Shown: positions 14,601 through 25,325 of the stretch, one piece after another
Layout of the letters: the number at the start of each line of letters is the position of its first letter
Numbering within the stretch: position 1 is the stretch's first letter
From: Siderastrea radians
Lineage: Eukaryota; Cnidaria; Anthozoa; Scleractinia; Rhizangiidae
Direction: 5' to 3'
DNA: 64,000 nucleotides
Assembly: GCA_964017195.1 (NCBI GenBank)
Contig: OZ024898.1
Location: forward strand, 10,811,130-10,875,129
The notes under the pieces: generated by a model
The model's database searches: none
What the model was told of the DNA's origin: nothing
The model's input: only the letters and a program-made list of their open reading frames with translations
Made by a program: the position numbers and the translations under genes

Positions 14601-17600
14601 ATATTCAGTCTACATTTTTAGGTGACAGTCTTGGATTTTGCGCACGGTGGCCCATAAGTGCACTCCGAATTCCAAACGGCACTCCAAATTTGTAAACGTT
14701 TCCATGCGAGCGGTTTTATCACGCTTTGGCTAAGGACTGATCTTTTTCAACTTTTGCCATGAAAATGTTGGCAAAGGTATACGTAACTGCCTTTTTGGTT
14801 GTTGAAAGCGGATGTTAGTTGTTGGAAGCGGATTTTAGTTTTAGTTTCGGATCTTGATCTTATAGAGAACCTTTCTTGGAACCAAATTATGGAATAGCTT
14901 CTCTGCTAAAAGACGCCAACTACCATAAAAAGGTCTGCAAGAAATATTTTCATGACATCCTGCTATCGATATTGGAAGCTGAGGACGATTACCTTGAGGC
15001 ATCCATCATACTTCAAAGGTTTAAAAAAAATTACTAAATTAATGTTACCGCGCTGCTGTATCGTTTGCCTTTGACGTCTAAAACCGCCCACTTTATAATT
15101 TATTCATTTCTTTTGTACTTTCTTCGTTATTTACCTTTACCTTTATATTAATACATGATAATATTATAGTAGTCTTATAGTAATAGCAGTTTTTGCTCTA
15201 TCCTTCTAGACTAGCCTTTGCTATTTGCGGGTAGAGCACTGTGTGTGTAAATTTTATTTAATGTGGTTGAATAAAACTTGAAAAACTTGAAAGCGAAAAG
15301 GTTAAATCCTTCAAGAATATCGTTGTTTCTAAATGGAAAAACTTTTCCTAGCGATTCCTCGTTTTTTTTTTTCTCATAAATATAACATCACAAATTGTCA
15401 AGAGCTTACGTCATCATGAAAACATGGCATGGGATAAACCTAAAACAGAAGTTGAAAGATACTTCAATTTTGAAACACACAACTTCGTTTGAATGATATT
15501 ACTTAATTCTTTAAAATGCAAGGTTTAGCTATATTGAGACAATTTCTAAAACAGACTCTAAGACTCTGTACATGTTATCAGATTAACAACTACTGACCTC
15601 TGGTCAATACTTTCCTCTTCATGTTCAGACTTCTCAGTCGGGAAGGCTGGAATAAGCTCGTCTCCCACGACCGGCGCATCGTGTAAGCGTTCAGACGGTC
15701 TCATCTTATTCAACATCTGCTTCAGTTTACCAGTCGTTATTTTAGGTTCACTTTTCCGGCTCCTGTGCTCCTTCATCGCCTCTACAACCTATGATGGGTA
15801 CACAGTGGAAATCAACCAATCTCACACAACTGGGTTTGCGATTCAGACTACGCTTCAATGCGACTCTTGAATGTGTTCCAGATTACTTATCACATAAACA
15901 ACCATTGCACCTAAAGGTACCAGACAGTTAGAACTGCGCAAGTCTGTGGGCTTGTTTACAAATTTGTTTACTTGTTTTTTTGTTTTTTTGTTTTAAGTTC
16001 CTGGTTGTGACACAAATCTGTTTCTCTTAAACATTCTGTAACTGTTTCCTTGTCAATCAAAAACAGTGACAAATTCCAAAAGTTCATAAGTACTATACCA
16101 CCCTTCTGGATAGGGTACTAGTCTATCGCAGGCTTAGCGGTACCCCCAGCATAAAGATATAAATCGGTTACTCTAATTGTTCTAAGCTGGTACTCATTTA
16201 TACACCCCGCAGTTAGAGAGACAACGTGTAGTAGCGTTTTCAGTCTAAGGACACAGTATGACATAACGTAAGGCAGGAGCCTTAAATCACCGAACTTCTC
16301 AGCTTCTGATCGCAAAACTGTCCAAAGCGATAGCCATCACAGTAAACCAATGTACCCATATAAGATAACCGCTAGATAAATGAACCAGTTGGATGTGTAA
16401 AAAATGGAAGCTAAAATTAAAACAATAATTAATAAAAAGAAAGCTCATTCAAGGCGCACAGATGTTCTTACCATTAACAAAACACTCTCTTTCGCAAGAC
16501 AATCTTCAAATGACTGTCCCGCTCGCAAGGCTGACAGTCTGCCTCGCCACTGGAACAACTTGGCCTTAATTTCACTTAATCCTCCTTGATCTTCAAACGA
16601 GAAACAAGCTCTCTTCTCCGATCCTTGGGATTTCTGTTTTGATAAACAGCATAAGTACAGTAAACACACATGGAAGCATTGGGGATCAATTTAAATTCGC
16701 CATGAGTCTGGGTGTTCCCGTGTATTTTTATCTCGTGATTGCGATAGCAGCTACGGGAGATTGTAGAAGAGTTGAGCACATTCCTGTGGATATTTCCGTG
16801 AGCTCTCGTATAGATTTGCCGATGTTTGCGAGATTTTCGATTTTCCCAAGAGAGGAACTTGAGGTATCATCGGCCTATGTCGGAGACACTTTCGTTATCT
16901 TTAGGGGTTGATGTATCAGATAACTAGGGTGTCTGCGGTTTCTGCTTATTAGAGTGATAACTTGTGTCGTTTATCAATGATTTTACCCTCAGTAATATTG
17001 ACTACGTTGCGGTACTTTCTGAGAAGTGGTCTAAATTCATAAATTAACAGATAGTCACGTTTTTGTGCGTGTGTTGTCGTTTATGCAATCTTTTCACAGA
17101 AAAGTAAACTGTAAATTAAATCTATCTATCTATCTGAATCCTCCCATAAATGAACTCATAAATCCACCACACGGCCGTAGCTTAACCCGGTTTCTGTAGC
17201 ATGAAACAACTGAGAGTATTGATACTCCGCCTTGATGGGATGCTAGTACATCATAGGGTTACCCCCAGCAGTATGTCGCCGGTACCCATTTATACACCTG
17301 GGTGGAGAGAGACAATGTGCGGTTAAGTTTCTTGTCTAAGGAAACAATTCAACACAATGGCAGGGACTGGGCCTCGAAGCACCGATCTTCAGATCTAGGT
17401 GAAGCCCAAAGCGCTAACCACTACACCATCGCGTCCCCACAAATCCTCCCATAATTAGCACCTTTTGTCCGGTAGCCGTTCTTTCTTCTTCCTTCCTTCT
17501 GTCTTGTTCACTGGGATCAGAAACGAGTCTGACGTTTTTGCTCTGAAACACCAAACACACACACCAAAAATTAACGATTGTCCTAAAAATGTTCCTTTTA

Positions 17601-20574
17601 TGCTAAGGGCTATCATATGATCGGGGTCTCTTTTATAAATAGATTGTACACCGTCAACAGTTGTGCCTAAACTTATCTAACGTCGTCACGAAGGATGTGG
17701 TTGTTCGTCGTGGTTTATAATCTTATGATAGCTTTGCTTTATCGCTCGTCTCACGATATTATCACTTTGTTGCGTAGCAACAATAACCAGCGTGGCAAAA
17801 ACCAAGAGGAGAGTGCATGGAAACGGAGATTCGCAAACGCGATAGAGGCACATGAGGAAGGGGGGGGAGGCACCTAGTACCGCGCTATTCTTTTCTCGTT
17901 TGTCCAACGGTTATTTGGCCTCAGGGTGGAATAAACAGACTGGGAAAGAAAGAAAAGTTCTCAAGAGCATGAAATACCTTCGTTTCTTAGTTCTACGCGC
18001 GTCGTCGACTGGAAAAAGCCACCTGGCCTTTAGTAAAGGCCGATTGAGTTCTGCATTCGGAATTTTCCGACTGATGCAAGCGGCATCATGCCATTGAATT
18101 TCTCTCCTCAATGTTCTGCAGTCCGTTTTAATAAGTACAGGAAGATACATTCTTCATCTCAAATTCCACCACTTTGGTCTCGGGATTAGAGTACAGATGC
18201 ACGAATGACATAATGAGCCACAAAGTTCTGTGTGCGCAAATTATGACTACGAAGATTTTTTAAAACGTTTCTAATTTTGTGCGGGATTCCATTTGGCCGG
18301 GCGTGTGAACTCTCTTAACGCACAGAGGACATCAAAACGTGGTAAGAATATCAATCACTCTACTCGCCCGTAGCTCGTAGGGTACATTTTTTGCTCTTAC
18401 CATTTGATGTCATCTGTGCGTTAACAGAGTTAACACGTAGGGCCAAATGAAATCTGTTTGTTATATACGTGATGTTTAATACTTGAATGAAATTGAATAA
18501 ATTCTTGCCAATTCAAGACAATTATAAGAACTGATTGATAAAAATAACTTTTCCGGCCAATCACGATTCATACTTCCACCTGGCGATGAGTAAGGGAAAA
18601 ACCAATAACATAATACATTGTAGCAGGTGCTATCAAGAGAAAATAAGGGGACAGAGAGGGACACTGCCAGTCCAGGCTTTGGGATATGTCAAGTTCGGTA
18701 AAGTTATTTTTAGATGGCCATTTGCAACGGAAGTCTGAATTCAGGACGTCCGCATAAAGGCAACCTCGATCTGTTGTTTGGAGAACCATTCAAAATTTTG
18801 CTTGTAATGGCGGACCAAGTGGTGCTACGTTTTGTCGATGAAAAAGACTTCGAAAAACATGGGAAATGGTATTGATGCGGACGTTTCGGGAAACAGGCTT
18901 CCGTTCAAAAGCCAGTCTATAAATAACTTTTGTGGAATTGACATATCCCAGCCAACGCCCTCAGAATCCCTCTCTGTCCCCTTATTTTCTCTTGGTGCTA
19001 TTTAATAGCTTTCCCTTCCCTCGCGTTCCGCGCCCGCCTCTAGGGTTCACTTATCACCACTCTCCATCTTCTCCTTTTACATCAACAGCTGCCGTGGTAA
19101 CTAAACCTTGTTGAAGCATTTCAACAGAAACAAAATATAAAAATTCTCGACATTTTTGGGAGTTCTATAGCGCTTAGCTGTTTAAATAAATTAACTCCCA
19201 AAACTGTCGAGAATTTTTCCTAAATATTTACAATCAGTTTCATTAAAGTCACTCTGTGGTTGAAAATGATGGTAACAACATCGAAAAGTCGCACCGCATA
19301 GATTTTTGTAGTAACAGTTAACAATAAAACCTAGCTGTCTAGAAGTTAGCAAGATAAAGCCACTAAAAGAGAAAAATTAGTATAATGAAGTGTTCAAAAT
19401 GAAAGGGCTTTCGTTACTTTTAGGGCCTGGCTAAACTAGGAAACTTTGTTGCGGAAACATTGCTGCAGACGCAACTGTTTCCCAGTTTATCCGCGCGAGA
19501 AGCATATGTTGCGGAAGCAAAGTTTGCGTTTTGGAACGTATGTTTCCCAGTTTGGCCACCGAAGGAAACACGTCTGGAAACAATGTTTCTCAACAATGTT
19601 TCCTAGTTTAGCCAGGCCCTTAGTGGTGCCATGCTCTATAGGAAAAACAACTGTCTGTAACATGCACGCGCAGATGACCACCGTTTTGTTACGCGATCAG
19701 TACAAAACGCCATTTTCGTTTCAAAATTCTACAATTAGAATTTAATGGCATGGTTCACAGTTTTCGTGTAAGTACTCAATGTTTTTCAGGTTGGAACAAC
19801 GGAGACGTCTCAGTAGATCGAGTTCTGGTAGAAACATTAATTCGATTTGGAGTTATCTGTCATAAAATTAGCCAAAACTAAATTCGTCATTTTGAGCGCG
19901 AGCAATAAACGTTTATTTTGCCTCTAGCGCGTGGCACCACTAAAAGAAACAAAAGCCAATGAAAGCCCCAGAAAATTTATGTAGCAAACTATAACGAAAG
20001 AAATAGCCAAATTGCAAGATTAAATGGAAGTCCAGGAAAATATGAACTGCGGATAAAGTATTAAAGATGTGATGACAACCATTACTGTTTTAGATATCAA
20101 CCTTTAACAGCAGTTAAAAATAAAGAAGCTCAATCAATCTTGCGCGAAAAAGGAAAAAAGGAAAGAAAGCGAAACCTCAAACGGTAACTAGGATTTGAGC
20201 TCCGGTATTTTAAGTCTCCAGAAAGAAATTGAGAGCTAGCTTAGTTTTCTATTACTGACCTTTTCGCAGCTTTGACCACATCCCACCGTTTTCACAACAA
20301 GATCCCGTACATCCAAAGAAACATCTCCAACGGAAGCGTACGGGACATGAGCTGGCGTGTAAAATCCACAAACACTTTGTCTCAAATGACGGCTATACTT
20401 TTCTCGCCAATGGTCTTCCGATAGCTGTGATTTATAGTGGCAGTCGGTTCGAATTCGGACTTTTCTCTGACCATGCGAGACAGAAGACGGTTGAATTTCA
20501 GTGCGAAAATTCTGCTTCAAGCTACGGACTATATCCACGTAAACTTGATTCTCGGATTTTTGTAGCACGACCAT
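829..20574 (-). CDS. Unrecognised multi-exon gene, predicted coiled-coil/low-complexity protein
   Basis: Exons read from the minus strand, 5' to 3': 20574-20260 (starts ATG, 105 codons), 18115-17978, 17542-17462, 16574-16472, 15788-15598, 13636-13615 (22-nt microexon), 12680-12382, 7458-7261, 3913-3794, 1855-1715, 1578-1465, 1015-829 (stop TAA). From the second listed exon onward all junctions have GT/AG borders and keep phase. The first exon ends in phase 0 while the next needs two carried bases, so at least one small exon between 18.1 and 20.3 kb is unresolved. The donor of the 17462 exon (GTGCTA) is weak. The penultimate donor is set at 1465 by phase, although CAG|GTTTGT at 1455 looks better. 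About 636 codons are visible. The middle is Ser/Arg/His-rich; the 3794-1465 exons encode Lys/Glu-rich helical segments; the C-terminus is hydrophobic. I do not recognise the family. There is a weak, from-memory resemblance to the C-terminal half of coiled-coil proteins of the CCDC60 type. Confidence 0.68.
1068..1429. mobile_element. hAT-type MITE in the last intron of the 0.8-20.6 kb gene
   Basis: Terminal inverted repeats read TAGGGCTGCAACGATGCA at the left and the near-complement TATCGTTGCAGCCCTA at the right. The flanking octamers ATTTTTAT (left) and ATATTTAT (right) differ by one base, as expected for an aged 8-bp target duplication of a hAT element. The interior is rich in ATCGATAT-type words and has no coding capacity. 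Confidence 0.8.
1904..1926. repeat. (CA)n microsatellite
   Basis: A short imperfect CA dinucleotide run lies just upstream (minus sense) of the exon ending at 1855. Nothing else was recognised between 1856 and 2484. Confidence 0.8.
2485..2896. mobile_element. MITE with ACCGTATTTG-type ends
   Basis: The left end reads ACCGTATTTGCTCGAGTAAA and the right end is its near-complement TCGAGTAAACACGGT. The interior repeats short GC-rich words (GCGGCGCT, GGCGCTTA) in both orientations. A diverged relative with the same ends lies at 25376-25962. No protein is encoded. Confidence 0.75.
2976..3304. mobile_element. Long-armed inverted repeat (about 148-bp arms)
   Basis: The arm from about 2976 to 3124 is repeated as an imperfect reverse complement from about 3152 to 3304, with a short central loop. 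The small open frames on both strands are by-products of the palindrome and are not genes. Confidence 0.8.
3525..3626. mobile_element. 102-bp hairpin MITE with 8-bp target duplication
   Basis: The arms TAGCCTGCGAACGCAGACG and its complement enclose a central hairpin around GTTTCTCTCCGCC. The element is flanked on both sides by the identical octamer TGGCCATT (3517-3524 and 3627-3634). An 8-bp duplication suggests hAT-type mobilisation. Confidence 0.88.
4649..4962. mobile_element. MITE of the CAGCGGTCAAAC family, copy 1
   Basis: It begins ACAGCGGTCAAACGCACGAC and ends with the complement TTTGACCGCT. The same family occurs at 24654-24907 and as a fragment near 20770-20860. The interior contains the shared stretch ACAGACAAATGTCGAAAGTT. 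It lies in the intron between the 7261 and 3913 exons of the minus-strand gene. Confidence 0.75.
5138..6110 (+). CDS. Two candidate exons of an unrecognised plus-strand gene (partial)
   Basis: Candidate exon 1 runs from an acceptor near 5138 (or 5141) to 5328 and ends before GTATGT. Candidate exon 2 runs from 5932 (after TTTTCTCAG) to 6110, before GTAACT. The junction is phase 0 on both sides, so the two read through as one frame of about 120 codons, and the second ends with a 2-nt overhang implying a further exon. The predicted peptide has a Lys/Cys-rich second half and no motif I recognise. The pair sits on the opposite strand inside an intron of the 0.8-20.6 kb gene. No start or terminal exon was found. 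It could be a nested gene, a gene remnant, or chance open frames with splice-like borders. Confidence 0.35.
5434..5477. repeat. (GAC)n trinucleotide microsatellite
   Basis: An almost pure GAC/ACG run of about 14 units ends in GATGATGG. It lies in the intron between the two candidate plus-strand exons. The Asp and Val homopolymers in open frames here come from the repeat and are not protein. Confidence 0.95.
5553..5600. repeat. (CT)n dinucleotide microsatellite
   Basis: A pure CT tract of roughly 23 units, about 75 bp downstream of the GAC repeat. Confidence 0.95.
5653..5809. mobile_element. Perfect 62-bp-arm palindrome (MITE)
   Basis: By eye the left arm 5653-5714 (starting CTCCAGCCTAGTACCCAGG) is the exact reverse complement of 5748-5809, around a 33-nt loop. 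No convincing target duplication was found. The lack of arm divergence implies recent insertion or arm conversion. Confidence 0.9.
5852..5926. repeat. TTGCATACT/TTGCTTA tandem repeat
   Basis: Several head-to-tail copies of a unit built from TTGCATACT and ATTGCTTA run directly into the acceptor of the candidate exon at 5932, so they provide its pyrimidine-rich tract. Confidence 0.8.
6541..6676. mobile_element. 136-bp inverted-repeat MITE
   Basis: The left arm starts TTACACAGTGGCTTGAAGA and the right arm ends with the imperfect complement CGAGTCGCCGTGTAA. The arms are about 50 bp with several mismatches. No open frame of note. Confidence 0.7.
9535..9780. repeat. Diverged dispersed repeat, copy 1 (copy 2 at 10955-11190)
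   Basis: The order of landmarks (CAAATTTTGTGGACATTT, ATGCTAA, an ACTGGTTTCTTTGGG-like block, GCTTTCCACA, AACTGTTTTG) recurs at 10955-11190 in the same orientation, with many substitutions. It looks like an old tandemly placed pair of a noncoding element. Confidence 0.55.
11778..12341. mobile_element. TTAA-flanked, piggyBac-like nonautonomous element, copy 1
   Basis: Both ends abut TTAA (11778-11781 and 12338-12341). The ends are near inverted repeats: TTAATCCTATTCTGCC at the left and GGCAGAATAGGGTTAA at the right, followed inward by G- or C-homopolymers. A second copy lies in opposite orientation at 37316-37886. TTAA duplications and CCCT-type ends are typical of piggyBac elements. There is no transposase. 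Confidence 0.75.
13085..13124. repeat. (GGAT)n tetranucleotide repeat
   Basis: About eight near-perfect copies of ATGG, in the intron between the 13615 and 12680 exons. The rest of 12681-13614 shows only a dispersed-repeat fragment near 13425-13510 ending GGGAACGAGGTTG. Confidence 0.85.
14855..15295 (+). mobile_element. LINE 3' end remnant
   Basis: Broken frames near 14870-15040 translate to short peptides of the kind found at the C-terminus of CR1/L2-type reverse-transcriptase ORFs (a GTKLWNSF-like motif followed by an acidic ILEAED stretch). They are followed by a 3' tail ending AATAAAACTTGAAAAACTTG. Stops and frameshifts interrupt it, so it is a dead, 5'-truncated copy. It lies in the intron between the 15598 and 13636 exons. 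Confidence 0.5.
16097..16262 (-). mobile_element. Decayed SINE body fragment without tRNA head
   Basis: The sequence resembles the body of the SINEs at 17172-17440 and 53723-53990 (ACTAGTCTATCGCAGG, CATTTATACACC, GTCTAAGGACAC) but lacks the tRNA-like head. Confidence 0.6.
17172..17440 (-). mobile_element. tRNA-derived SINE, copy 1
   Basis: Read on the minus strand the element starts with a tRNA-like head. It has a matching A box (TGGTGTAGTGG, near 17418-17430) and a B-box relative (GCTTCGAGGCC) near 17370-17385. A body follows that is shared with 53723-53990 (ACACCTGGGTGGAGAGAGAC on the plus strand). This is an RNA polymerase III-type promoter arrangement. Confidence 0.82.
18284..18455. mobile_element. 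MITE with about 65-bp arms
   Basis: The left arm GATTCCATTTGGCC...ACGCACAGAGGACATCAAA is mirrored on the right by TTTGATGTCATCTGTGCGT...GGGCCAAATGAAATC, with scattered mismatches. It lies between the first and second recognised exons of the minus-strand gene. Confidence 0.78.
18634..18994. mobile_element. 361-bp MITE with 7-bp target duplication
   Basis: The ends are inverted repeats beginning CAAGAGAAAATAAGGGGACA and ending with its complement. Both flanks carry GTGCTAT (18627-18633 and 18995-19001). The duplication could be counted as 8 bp if one terminal base belongs to the target, which would fit hAT elements. Confidence 0.87.
19139..19218. repeat. 80-bp hairpin
   Basis: AAATTCTCGACATTTTTGGG and its near-complement CCCAAAACTGTCGAGAATTT enclose a loop of about 25 nt. 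It may be a tiny MITE. Confidence 0.75.
19423..19619. mobile_element. PIF/Harbinger-like MITE with TTA target duplication
   Basis: The 197-bp element starts GGGCCTGGCTAAACTAGGAA and ends with its exact complement for at least 20 bp. It is flanked by TTA on both sides (19420-19422 and 19620-19622). A 3-bp TTA duplication is the hallmark of PIF/Harbinger insertions. Confidence 0.87.
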
Positions 20575-22319
20575 TTTTTTGCTTTCTAGCTAGTTTTCCC
20601 TTGTTGAAGAAGCAGTTAACTATCCAACTACATAAAAAAAATTCTTTCGTTTGAATACAAACAGCTACAACGAAAATAAAAGGAAGCTTTCAAACTTACA
20701 GTTACCATACGGATGTTTGATGACGCGTCATGTGACGACATTGTAGAATAATTTGCGCCCGGAGTGTTCCCAGCGGTCAAACGCAAAAAGTTACGACACT
20801 TCCGGTTTTTCAGTTTGAACCAGTTCAAACGTTTACAAGCGTGAAGTTCGTCTGAAAACGATGCAGAAAAAACGAATTTCTCGCCGTCAATGTCAGTTGC
20901 GACATTTTCAATACGCACTCGACGTATTCTTATTCTCATTTCTTATCATCTCATTTCTTATTCTTTCGTTTCGTTGCGTTTCTTTTTCTTTCTCTCACGT
21001 TATTCAAAGACGCCATTTTGGTAAAACATGAGGTTGATTCTCGATATTGGTCTATCGTTGAGAGATTATTGTTATTTGCATCCAAATATGTAAATGTAAA
21101 CACGAATTAGTGGGAGTGCTATGAAACGTTTAATTTATCTTACTACAATTGACGCAAATTTCTCAAGCTAAAGCTATCATGGCATAAATCTCCGACACGA
21201 AACTCGTCATCATACTACTAACAAGATGAAAATAAAAGGGTTCAAATTGGACACACCCTTCTTTCAGTCTTAGCTTCACTTGGTGATCCCCCCTTTCGTT
21301 AAGCGTCAACTCAAGTGCACCCTCCCCCCCCCAGAAAAATCCTCTTCTCCCCTCCCCTCCACCCAGGCGGTAAACAATGACTGGTCCCTAAGAGAGTGCG
21401 ATCCCAAAAAGACATACTCGTGAGTCGGTGAACACTGTCAACTAAAAAGGCTAGAACACGCATGCCTCTTTAATCCCGTTTTATAGCGCTGGAACGCACG
21501 ACACTATTTAATGTGACTCTTCCCAAAATGCAAGCCAAACATAATGGCACTCCCTAAATAGGGCTGGAGCAATCGAGGTCCTGCTACCCTCAATACCCCA
21601 CCCCCCCCCCCCAAAAAAAAAGAATAATGATCAATCCCTAAGGTAGTGTTATTTTGTTCAAATTGTGTATATTAGGTACACGACAACGCCAAAGCACAAA
21701 CATTATGCCACGTAGTGACGTTTAACACTTGATAATAATTAGTATACATATTTTAACCAAATAGCCCTCTAATCACAGAATGAACAATTTCGAAAAAAAT
21801 ATGGTTTGGCAATTTTTTCAAAATGGCGTATTTGACAAGTCTTCGCAGCTGCTAGAACTGAAAATATTATATACTTCACATTAGTAAAGTTCTTCAGGGC
21901 ATAAATATTAGAAAAGGAACATGTTTCCTTGCGAAAGATCCAAAGTATAATAGAAACGCTCTAGATCATCCACGGATCTTCCTAGCCGAAGAGCAGTATT
22001 GTTTGGTTATGCCCGGGGTATCAAATCGAACGAAATCGAACGAATTCTTCATCGAACTCAATCGAACGATTAATTTCGATTTTTTTCGGTCATCGAACGG
22101 AATCAAAAATTGTTGTTTTGGTGAGTTGACGATTTGGAACCAAATGGAATCAAATCAAATATCATCGCTCGATTTTGTTCGATTTGGTTCCGGGAATCAA
22201 GCGTAGCAGACCAGAATCCAAAATAAAGAGTGTCGAGCCCGGCGAACGAGTAAAATTAAAATCTATTCTCACATAAACGCTATATTCTTACAATGTAGCA
22301 TTACATATGACACAGAAGG
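20575..22319. other. Intergenic region upstream of the minus-strand gene
   Basis: It holds a partial CAGCGGTCAAAC-family element near 20755-20930, poly-C runs near 21325 and 21600, and an interspersed ATCGAACG/CGATTTGG-rich stretch at about 22015-22200 with internal short inverted repeats. The promoter of the minus-strand gene should lie in its first few hundred bases, but I cannot point to a TATA or initiator element. Confidence 0.5.
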
Positions 22320-22891
22320 TACCGGTAACTTTATTGTTATTCAATCACTTAAAATACTTAGTTCAACTTTTGCAACTATTTGCAAACGTTGAACTCTGTA
22401 AAATAGACAATACCACAAGCGTACCAGTTTCAATACAAAATCTTTGTCGCCTAAATCCTCGAAATGTGCGAGGAAATACGCTGCTGCACATGGCTGTTAA
22501 ATGCCGATATCCACACGATTTCGAAGAAAAACCATGCGCTAAAACGACAACGCTTTTGTTAAATGCAGGGATCAATGCTAATTCCACAAACCACAATGGC
22601 GTTACTCCGCTGCACAGAGCTGTAAGCTGTAAACCATAAAACAGTTACATGCTACATCATTTATCTGAAACATTGACGGTCTTGTTAAATAGAGGCGCCC
22701 ATCTTGATTTTGTCAACAATGATGGTAAAACAGCCATGGACTTAGCTGAAACTGATGAGGCTCGCTGGATTCTTTCCGAGAAGAAAACACTAGAGTTAGA
22801 ATGTATTGCTGCCAGGGCTGTAAAAACGTTTGGCCTTCCTTATTTAGGGTTGGTTCCCAAGACACTTGAGAAACTCATTAGTATGCATTAA
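22320..22891 (+). pseudogene. FEM1-like copy 1, C-terminal remnant
   Basis: The frame aligns with residues from about 495 to 673 of the intact FEM1-like protein at 38402-40423. It includes three C-terminal ankyrin-type motifs (GNTLLHMAV, GVTPLHRAV, GKTAMDLAE) and the conserved end LEKLISMH. The N-terminal ankyrin and helical regions are absent. A TAA at 22637-22639 replaces the codon that is GCC (Ala) in copy 3; the same frame then continues from 22640 to the natural stop. The 3' flank matches that of copy 3 for about 140 bp, so this was a DNA-level duplication and not a retrocopy. No start codon context was found. Confidence 0.88.
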
Positions 22892-23029
22892 GATTATGTT
22901 GGTAAGCATATGTGTGCTTGAAAATAGCATGCAAGCGGTGAAAGTTCCACATGTGTTGCACCGATAGTATTTTTATCATATGCCAGCATGCTATAATATG
23001 GTCTCAAACAAGAATACCAATCAGGACCT

Positions 23030-24385
23030 TCATCCACTTGACTGAGGGAGGGAGGGGGGGAGAGAGCTAGCCCCACAGACAGAGGGTTTCTCATTAGTGG
23101 GAAAACGCTTAACAGTGGGTTTACGCTGGGTGTCAAATCCTTAAAGGATTTTTAAGGTTAGTTTATAAAAGCTCGTTATAACCAGAGCAAAGCAGTTTAA
23201 TTTTCTGTCCTGAAAACATCAGCCATCATGGGGCGTGGGGTCCACGTACCTTCAAATCACCCTAATGGATCCTTCTCTTTATAATCTGAAATTGAGGAAG
23301 GGCCAGTCTTTTTGTTACAACCACTGACCTAGGAAGTAAATGACAGTGAGCTAAATAACACTCTTGTAGCACGGGTGAGATACATATTAGGTCCCAACCA
23401 GAAGTGCTAAAATGATCGCTAAGGTTCAAACCACAACGGCAACAACAACAAAAAACTTCGAACTTAACATGGATATGTAAAGAAAGCCAAGCTACAACTC
23501 CGAAGGTCAAATCAACATGTTCTTACTTGAATCTACGATAAGAGAGAAGGAATACTTCAATAAACAAAGGAAATACTTATTTTCCCAATAGAAAATGCTT
23601 TTTTATTAATATCCCTTAGGCAGGAATTTAAAATTTACCTTCACTTTGACTAAGGGGCTGTTTACATGGAGGGAGGAAGATCCTAGCAGGTGGATCATCC
23701 TAGCGCCATATGTTTTCTGTGTTTAGTTTGTATGCAAAGGGTTGTACTTGGCCCTAGCGCTAGGATCTTCCTAGCTGAGAGATGGGAAGATCCTAGCACC
23801 ATGCAAACCACGTTCGCTCTGAAGATTCTAGTTCTAGGAACAGAAAAACAAACATGGCGGTGACCGGGCGTTCAGCTGCAAAAGGTCGACAATTTCGTTG
23901 ATTTCCAGCAACCACCCCAACCGAAACTTTTGCATGTAAACCCAAAGAAAAGCCGTTTTGCCTTCTGTTCTGGGATCTTCCTAGTGCTATCACTGAAAAA
24001 TGTGTGACGGTCACAGTGTGTCACGCAATCCACTAGTCATGTTTAGTAGTTTTCGTACTAGATACTGTCGCCAATTTGAGCACTCTCTTTAATTTCCTCA
24101 AAGAAAATTTCATATCAATTGAAAGGCAGTTTCTCCCTTAGTTTAATTTTTAAGTTTCCCTTTGTTTGTTGTGGAGGTAGTAATGCAAATTATTTTTTTT
24201 CAAGTTAGCTATTGATTTCTATAGAGAATGAGGGGGATTCTTTTCAGGCAGTCTCTCAGAGTCACACTTTTTTTCAAACTTGATGAAAATTATGAAATAA
24301 ATTGAAGAAAGGATGTAAAATAAGCTGATAATAAGCGGATGTACTCTGGCTTTATAGTTAACACATGCAGTTTACTTGAAAATGG
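23030..24385. other. Intergenic spacer with a MITE-like element
   Basis: The FEM1-like copy 1 flank stops near 23030. A GA-rich patch follows at 23043-23065. At 23650-23990 an element carries repeated GGAAGATCCTAGC words in both orientations, consistent with a decayed inverted-repeat transposon. No exon was recognised. Confidence 0.45.
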
Positions 24386-24653
24386 CTAATTTTCTTTGCC
24401 TTTTAGTGTACCGCGTAAAAAGCACCCCTTGCGGGCGGCGCATCCCCGGAAAGCCGATTATAGGGGTACTTGCCCCACCCGGGATGAAGTACAGCGACAA
24501 TAGTACCAATCAGGCTCCTGCACCAATACATCCCAAGTGCCTACAATACACATGAATATAGCCGATGAGATATGGAGGGGTGAAAATTGGTGCTGGCCAC
24601 GAGTGTGGACAGCGGTATATTCATGGGCAGAAGGCACTACACCGCGTCTTCAC

Positions 24654-24907
24654 AGCGGTCAAACATAAGACGCGGGCGCAGTTCCCGCCATAAATTTAAA
24701 AAGAAAATACAGACCATTCTCGACTCCAGAACACTCCTAATTTGCATAACTGAGGGGGCGAAGAGCTCTGCTCTCCCTCCGTCATGCGCAAAAGAGAAGA
24801 CCTATGGTGTCGAAATTGAATACAGACAAATGTCGAAAGTTCCACTTAAAGCGCAAATCTTAACGCCACTTCTGAAGTGACGTTGTTTTTTGCGTTTGAC
24901 CGCTGTC
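24654..24907. mobile_element. MITE of the CAGCGGTCAAAC family, copy 2
   Basis: The ends ACAGCGGTCAAAC and GTTTGACCGCTGT are inverted repeats. It interrupts the block A copy of a sequence that continues, without this element, in block B, so the insertion postdates the duplication or was lost in B. Confidence 0.8.
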
Positions 24908-25325
24908 AACACCACGTCATGCTGAGCGCGTAGAGTGGGCGGATTTTACGTACAACACATTTTTACGCTTCTCTGGTGCTCTCCAAACTTCCCGCGTGCA
25001 TCCATAACTCGATGTACGCACACTTATTAAAGTATGAACCAATTGTCAACTGAAGTCGTAGGAGAAATGAGCACGAAGGAAGGAGTGGGGATAAAATATA
25101 CAGCGCAGAGGTTTGTGGGATATCTTTTGTTATGATAATGTTCATCTAGGTGACCATCTAGGCCCAATTTATCTATTATTTCCGGTCAGACTCGTCCCCA
25201 GGCCTTCATGCACTACGGAGAGACTGAGGGAAGCTTGGAACCGAGCGCAATAGCGCGAGGCTTTCCCGCCGAGCTCGTCACATTTGATATTTCGCCGAGG
25301 ACGACTGAGAACGAAGCTGATTTTC

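Noticed and set aside
18535..18789. Overlapping open frames on both strands near 18.6 kb
   Set aside because: They fall in the MITE with the GTGCTAT duplication and mirror each other across its arms.
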